Source: Sphaerochaeta sp032144095 (GTDB lineage: Bacteria > Spirochaetota > Spirochaetia > Sphaerochaetales > Sphaerochaetaceae). From it: 64,000 nt of DNA. The notes beneath the pieces are model-generated. The model was not told the origin of the DNA. It was given only the letters and a program-made list of their open reading frames with translations, and ran no database searches. This document shows positions 59,532 to 64,000 of this stretch, piece by piece. The number at the start of each line of letters is the position of its first letter. The first letter of the stretch is position 1. The stretch spans positions 26,154 to 90,153 of the forward strand of contig NZ_JAVSNJ010000011.1 of assembly GCF_032144095.1 (NCBI RefSeq). Direction: 5' to 3'. The translations under genes and the position numbers were made by a program.

Positions 59532-61451
59532 TCAGCTGGCAAATAGCTGCGCTATTTCCTGTTTGTACAACTTATTTATCTCAAAGCGCTTGAGTTCCTG
59601 CTTGGCACTGAGCTCCACCCCTACCTCAAATGACTTTGAGATGATGGCAATCTTGCTGATATGCTCAAAGCTCTTGAAACCGTGCTTGACGCTGACTATG
59701 TCGCGGATGGAGCCTTCGATCAGGTCCCTGACTTCCTTCATGCTAGCCATCTTGTCGACAAGATAGGGAATCTGGTGTTCGGTGAGGTACTCCTCGACCC
59801 GTTTCTTGTTCAGCACTACCAAGGCACCAAGATACTTCTTGTCCTGCCCCAATACCACGGCGCTCTCAATGAATTCACTTTCACATATCTTGGCCTCAAT
59901 GGGAACCGGTTCGAGGTTCTCCCCACCTGAGAGGACAATCGTATCCTTGGCCCGCCCGACAATTGCGAACTCACCGTGGTGGGTCCAGACCCCGAGGTCC
60001 CCTGTATCGAGCCATCCGTCGGAAGAGAGGACGAGCTTGGTCAGTTCAGGACGGTTGTAGTAACCCTTCATGACCTGCGGGCCACGAACCTGTATGACAC
60101 CCTTGACCCCAGGAGGGACAGTTGAGCCAGCCTCATCCACTATCCTCACCTCGGTACCGGGCATGGTGTTGATGGTGCGCTTGATTCCATGCTCGAGGAT
60201 TCGCACAGCAACAACAGGAGCAGTTTCGGTAAGCCCATATCCATCCAGCAGCTTTACCCCGATGGAGGAGAAGAAGAGGTCGACACTTTCACTCAGTGCC
60301 CCGCCTCCGCTAACTCCAGCAATGAAGTTCTTGCCGAGCTTCTGCTTGATCTTCCCATAGACCAGATGGTCTCCCAGCTTGTAGAGGGGATAGAGCAGGA
60401 TGGTAGGAAGGAACGAGCGTAGGACATCAAGGAAACGGCTTCGCTTCTTGAAGAGGGCCACCTCCCCACGCAACAGGTCCCTGTTGTGGTCATAGTGCTT
60501 GGCAATGAAGACAAAGAAGGTAAAGAGGGACTTTGCAACAGGGCTTTTGGCCTTCATGCTGTTGAAAACCCCACTCTTGACAGCCTCCCAGATTCTGGGG
60601 ACGGAGCCCATCCAGTGAGGATTCACCAGGGCAAGGTCAGCAAGGAGGATCGCCCCAAGGGGTTTGGAATAGGCAATGGTTGAGGCCTGGCTCACCACCA
60701 CATACTGCAGGATTCTCTCAAAGGAGTGCCATACCGGCAGGACGCTGAGCCATTTCTGTCCAGGCTCGAGGGCCGTGATGATCTTGGGCAAGGCATCGAG
60801 CTGGTAGGCAAAATTGGCATGGGAGAGCACAACACCCTTGGGCTCACCTGTGGTACCGCTGGTGAAGATGATGGTTGCAGTCTCGTCTGCTTTTCCCTTT
60901 TCCCGTTCGGCCTCAATATTCTTGGCAACCGAAGGATTGTCCAAAAGGTGCTTGCCTTCTGCAAGGATCTGATGCAACAGCAAAACAGTCACACTCTCTG
61001 CCACACTCGTCGAGTCGAGGCTCTCCTGGGTAAACTCCTTGTCCATGACAATGAGGTACTTCAGCTTGGGCAGCTTCTCCTTGAGATTGAGCACCTTGCG
61101 CAGCTGTACGGCATTCTCCACAAAGCAGAACTCAGCCTCGGTGATGCCGAGGATGAAGCTTATCTCATAAGGCATCGCATCACGCCCTCGGGGTACATCA
61201 GAGGCTCCCAGAGTAAGGATAGCAAGGTCGCTGAGAAGCCATTCACTACGGTTATCGCTGACCAGACCGACACGATCGGACCGTTTCAGGCCAAGTTTTG
61301 CAAGAGAAGCAGCAAGGGCATTTACCTCTGCGTAGAGCTGGGAATAGGAAGTGCTCTGGAAGACGCCACTCTTGTCTTTGCTCATCTGAACTGAGTAGGC
61401 TGGATAGGTCTTGACGACCTGGGAAAATATCTGCGGAATGGTTTTATACAT
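59532..61451 (-). CDS. long-chain fatty-acyl-CoA synthetase
   Basis: 639 residues, ACSL-like. Motifs: TIIFTSGTTGEPKGVVLSH, then DGYGLTETAPVVAVR and WLDTGDLGVWTHHGEFAIVGR, and a C-terminal KDTIVLSGGENLEPVPIE. A FadD-type enzyme for activating exogenous or recycled fatty acids. GGAGG lies 6 nt before the ATG. It has its own promoter at 61481-61508 and is separate from the paralogue at 56499. Confidence 0.93.
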   Translation of the reverse strand: MYKTIPQIFSQVVKTYPAYSVQMSKDKSGVFQSTSYSQLYAEVNALAASLAKLGLKRSDRVGLVSDNRSEWLLSDLAILTLGASDVPRGRDAMPYEISFILGITEAEFCFVENAVQLRKVLNLKEKLPKLKYLIVMDKEFTQESLDSTSVAESVTVLLLHQILAEGKHLLDNPSVAKNIEAEREKGKADETATIIFTSGTTGEPKGVVLSHANFAYQLDALPKIITALEPGQKWLSVLPVWHSFERILQYVVVSQASTIAYSKPLGAILLADLALVNPHWMGSVPRIWEAVKSGVFNSMKAKSPVAKSLFTFFVFIAKHYDHNRDLLRGEVALFKKRSRFLDVLRSFLPTILLYPLYKLGDHLVYGKIKQKLGKNFIAGVSGGGALSESVDLFFSSIGVKLLDGYGLTETAPVVAVRILEHGIKRTINTMPGTEVRIVDEAGSTVPPGVKGVIQVRGPQVMKGYYNRPELTKLVLSSDGWLDTGDLGVWTHHGEFAIVGRAKDTIVLSGGENLEPVPIEAKICESEFIESAVVLGQDKKYLGALVVLNKKRVEEYLTEHQIPYLVDKMASMKEVRDLIEGSIRDIVSVKHGFKSFEHISKIAIISKSFEVGVELSAKQELKRFEINKLYKQEIAQLFAS

Positions 61452-61480
61452 AATTGCCTCCGTGTAACGTACCTTCCTTA

Positions 61481-61508
61481 TTTATAACACTTTTTCATAT
61501 TTTGTCAA
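61481..61508 (-). promoter_or_regulatory. promoter of the acyl-CoA synthetase gene
   Basis: Minus strand TTGACA (61503-61508), 16-bp spacer, TATAAA (61481-61486). Confidence 0.55.
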
Positions 61509-61671
61509 TCTGTCATAATAGAGATTGGGACCTTTTCCCCAAAGACCGGCACAAATCCAAACAAAAACCCGCTAATCCATTGCTGTAGGGTAACCTGCAC
61601 AACTGCGTTTCCCCACCTACCACACAAGGTTCCTTACCCTCCTGGACGAGAATTTAGCCTTACGGCCATTC

Positions 61672-61700
61672 TTGACTAGAGCAACGCAAAAAACCATAAT
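61672..61700 (+). promoter_or_regulatory. asnS promoter
   Basis: TTGACT 61672-61677, 17-bp spacer, CATAAT 61695-61700. Confidence 0.55.
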
Positions 61701-61730
61701 GAATGGATACTTTTCCAAGGAGTATTTCCC

Positions 61731-63119
61731 ATGAAAGAACGGATATCCGCGTTACTCAAGAGAGAGCCAAAAGCAGACATAGTCACTGCAGAAGGCTGGG
61801 TGCGTACAAAACGTGACAGCAAAACCGTATGCTTCCTCGAGGTGAACGACGGTTCCTGCCTCAAAGGGCTGCAAGTCGTCATCGACAAAGAGCAGTTTGC
61901 CAATGATGGCCTACTCTCCTCCATAACCACAGGATCATCGGTCATCTGCAAAGGCCCCATTGTAGCAAGCGCCGGAGGCTCCCAGGATGTGGAGATGTCC
62001 AGCCTGGACGTTACCCTTGTCGGCGAGTGTCCTGTTGACACCTACCCCCTGCAGAAAAAGCGCCACACCATTGAGTACCTGAGGGAAATCGCCCACCTCA
62101 GACCGCGTACAAACATGTTCGGTGCCGTTACCCGGGTGAGGAACACCCTCGCCTATGCCGTGCACCAATACTTTCAGGAAAACGGGTTTGTCTATGTGAA
62201 CACCCCGATCATCAGCTCCAGCGATGCAGAGGGTGCAGGCCAGCAATTCCTGGTCACCACCCTTGACCCGACCAACCCTCCCCGCACCAAGGAGGGGGCT
62301 GTCGACTACGGCCAGGACTTTTTTGGCAAGAAATCCTTTCTAACGGTAAGTGGCCAGCTTGAAGGTGAGACCTATGCGATGGCAATGAAGAACATCTACA
62401 CCTTCGGGCCTACCTTCCGCGCAGAGAACTCCAACACCAAGCGCCACCTTTCCGAATTCTGGATGGTGGAACCAGAGATGGCCTTCTGCGATATCGAAGG
62501 GAATATGGAGGTGGCGGAATCCTTCCTCAAATACCTTTTCAAGGCTGTCCTTGAAAACTGTTCCGAAGATATGGCCTTCTTCTCCAACTTTGTCGAAAAG
62601 GGAATGGAAGACACGCTTCGCAGCATTGTCGATACCCCGTTCGTGCGCCTTCCCTACACTGAAGCTGTCAAGGAACTTGAGAAACACTCCAAGAACTTCA
62701 CCTTCCCAGTTGCCTGGGGTAGCGACCTGCAGAGCGAGCATGAGAAGTTCCTTACCGAAGTGGTATTCAAGAGCCCTGTCATCGTCACCGACTATCCCAA
62801 GGACATCAAGGCCTTCTACATGAAGCTCAACGCCGATGGGAAGACCGTGCGTGGCATGGATGTCCTCGTTCCTCGCCTTGGGGAGATCATCGGGGGATCG
62901 GAGCGTGAATCAAACCTCGACACCCTCACCAAGCGCATGGTCGAGATGAAGCTCAATCCGGAGGACTACTGGTGGTACCTCGACCTCAGAAGGTTCGGTT
63001 CCGTGCCCCACGCAGGCTTCGGCCTCGGCTTTGAAAGGGCTGTACAGTATGTTACCGGCATGGGTAACATTCGGGATGTCATCCCGTTCCCAAGGGCTCC
63101 AAGGCTCGCAGATTTCTAG
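61731..63119 (+). CDS. asnS: asparaginyl-tRNA synthetase
   Basis: 462-residue class IIb synthetase. An N-terminal OB anticodon-binding domain (VTAEGWVRTKRDSKTVCFLEV) is followed by the catalytic core: motif 2 FRAENSNTKRHLSEFW with MVEPEMAF, and motif 3 GFGLGFERAVQYVTGM. RGMDVLVPRLGEIIGGSERE is the AsnRS-type segment. Its presence suggests direct Asn charging, without need for the amidotransferase route. AAGGAG is 8 nt before the ATG. Confidence 0.96.
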   Translation: MKERISALLKREPKADIVTAEGWVRTKRDSKTVCFLEVNDGSCLKGLQVVIDKEQFANDGLLSSITTGSSVICKGPIVASAGGSQDVEMSSLDVTLVGECPVDTYPLQKKRHTIEYLREIAHLRPRTNMFGAVTRVRNTLAYAVHQYFQENGFVYVNTPIISSSDAEGAGQQFLVTTLDPTNPPRTKEGAVDYGQDFFGKKSFLTVSGQLEGETYAMAMKNIYTFGPTFRAENSNTKRHLSEFWMVEPEMAFCDIEGNMEVAESFLKYLFKAVLENCSEDMAFFSNFVEKGMEDTLRSIVDTPFVRLPYTEAVKELEKHSKNFTFPVAWGSDLQSEHEKFLTEVVFKSPVIVTDYPKDIKAFYMKLNADGKTVRGMDVLVPRLGEIIGGSERESNLDTLTKRMVEMKLNPEDYWWYLDLRRFGSVPHAGFGLGFERAVQYVTGMGNIRDVIPFPRAPRLADF

Positions 63120-63121
63120 GA

Positions 63122-63156
63122 GGATTGGCGGTGGTTTCCACCGCCATCCTTGTTTT
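63122..63156 (+). terminator. terminator after asnS
   Basis: GGAT-T-GGCGGTGG, TTT loop, CCACCGCC-ATCC, then TTGTTTT. Confidence 0.8.
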
Positions 63157-63240
63157 ATGGCAGATGTTGGATAGTTGGGGAACCCTTGAGAACTGGTCTT
63201 TTTCGCTTTAGGGAGGTACTCTTTCTCCTACGCTCTCTTT

Positions 63241-63902
63241 CTATCTCTCTTGAGGCCATGTGCGTTCCTCTTCACAGACAAGATTCTCAAAGGAATCAAG
63301 AGCATTCAGGTATGGGGTTGCCCCATACTTACCCTTCAGATAATTTGATTCAAAATTTTCACTTTTCCTGACTTTCACCGACTTGAAATCTGCCAAAGAG
63401 TATATATGAGAAGCCTCATACCTATCCTTCTCCACAAACCATACCTGATCTTTCCGTAGGCGTTCAGCCTGGAGAAAAATGGAATTTTGGGCTGAGACAA
63501 CTAGCTGTGCACCTTGTTTGTTATGGATAGGGCTATTGAATAATGAGAACAACTTCACTACAAGGTTTGGGTGCAGCCTTGCATCAAACTCATCCACAAA
63601 GAGAGTCCCTCCTGACTCAAGGGTGTCAAGGATCGGGCCCGAGAGGTAGAAGAACTTCTGGGTCCCATGGGACTCGTCATCATCCATAGAGAATACAGTC
63701 TGCCCAACCACCCGATTGTCTTTATCATACTTGTTGTGCCTGGTTTCCGATTTTGTATATATCTCTGCCTTTTCATTTTGAATCTTGTCGAGAAGAAACT
63801 CCCTCATCTCATTTGGCATCTCATCGGTGAGATCCTCTACACCAAGAGTTTTTGAACGGATGTCCTGAATGGAAAAATCAGCAGATTTCAAAAGGTTGGA
63901 AA
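63241..63902 (-). pseudogene. AAA-family ATPase (COG1106-like), 5' half lost
   Basis: About 216 residues of the C-terminal half of a SMC-like/COG1106 ATPase remain: YLSGPILDTLESGGTLFVDE is the Walker B region, FDARLHPNLVVKLFSLF and QLVVSAQNSIFLQ the following D-loop and H-like segments. No Walker A and no credible start: the frame's first possible start is TTG 63891 without ribosome site, and codons continue upstream as TVSNLLKSADF until a TAA about 27 nt further, inside the repeat array. The gene is therefore cut. Intact relatives are about 400+ residues and often belong to abortive-infection or defence loci. Confidence 0.7.
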
Positions 63903-64000
63903 CGGTAAGGTGTTTTTACCTTCCCACGGTAAGAACTTTTTAACACTTACGGTAAGCAGTTTTTAGACCCTTGTGGTAAGGAATATTTTAGTCTTTACGA
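63903..64000. repeat. 23-24 bp tandem repeats, candidate IS21-type element end
   Basis: GGTAAG recurs at 63904, 63928, 63951 and 63975, and a fifth unit seems to begin at 63998. Each copy follows the pattern (C/T)GGTAAG-3-TTTTTA, with one TATTTTA variant. The array begins where the ATPase reading frame is broken and continues out of the window. Multiple internal repeats near the tips are a feature of IS21-family elements, and a TG at 63911 would fit their terminal dinucleotide. No transposase is visible in the window. Confidence 0.5.

Noticed and set aside
63903..64000. Tandem repeats read as a CRISPR array
   Set aside because: Only the first 7 and a central 6 bases of each 23-24 bp unit are conserved and there are no separate spacers of constant length.

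Overview
The window reads as chromosome of a fermentative spirochaete, most like the Sphaerochaeta group. That placement is an inference from protein character and gene mix (YesM/YesN-type sugar regulation, many sugar ABC importers, clostridial-style GRSELGGNHTDH galactokinase, tripartite tricarboxylate transporter); no rRNA is present to confirm it. Coding density is high, genes lie in short opposing operons, many neighbours overlap by 1-4 nt (ATGA or TGATG), and most starts have a clear AGGAGG-like ribosome site.

Layout. 1-7.3 kb: a cut-off sugar-binding-type sensor protein, a LacI regulator divergent from galactokinase with both promoters on one palindrome, then thrC and a ThrA-type fusion whose kinase half looks catalytically dead, and rpmB. 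7.4-9.1 kb: an unknown gene convergent with nth, tRNA-Pro, and a gene-free stretch. 9.1-14.6 kb: IclR regulator, KDG kinase, KDPG aldolase and a three-part TctCBA transporter, a probable uronate/ketodeoxyacid operon. 14.6-16.3 kb: an unknown duplicated-motif protein, Mn-type superoxide dismutase, tRNA-Arg.

16.3-29.4 kb is the main accessory system: a two-component pair of YesN/YesM type sits between two sugar ABC operons that point towards it or away from it. One carries three intracellular glycosidases (GH4, GH43-like, GH65-like). An identical 16-bp motif lies upstream of both operons, so one regulator probably drives both. 29.5-35.3 kb: potABCD behind a long structured leader, then putP. 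35.7-38 kb: metY and metA (acetyl-CoA type by Glu111). 38-40.3 kb: a three-gene purine/methylthioribose salvage operon whose phosphorylase has the 6-oxopurine-type Asn. 40.5-46.9 kb: exported FKBP isomerase, GntR regulator, TabA-like and cytidylate-kinase-like proteins, aldose epimerase, cyclase, OGG-type glycosylase, an unknown gene.

46.9-49.2 kb is a low-density, AT-rich patch with a decayed membrane-protein remnant and an AAA_14/DUF4143 ATPase. 49.2-53.2 kb: EamA transporter, cysK with two Rrf2 regulators, AbrB-family transporter. 53.3-61.5 kb is a long minus-strand block: DUF1846, DJ-1/PfpI, DAHP synthase, two long-chain acyl-CoA synthetases, WalJ-like hydrolase, ArsC-like protein. 61.7-64 kb: asnS, then the 3' half of an ATPase gene cut off by 23-24 bp tandem repeats that resemble the end of an IS21-type element.

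The genes connect: the homoserine dehydrogenase feeds thrC and metA/metY; cysK supplies cysteine; the salvage operon recycles the methylthioribose side product of S-adenosylmethionine use. At least four genes have a TANNNT box 6-7 nt before the ATG and no ribosome site, which suggests leaderless mRNAs.
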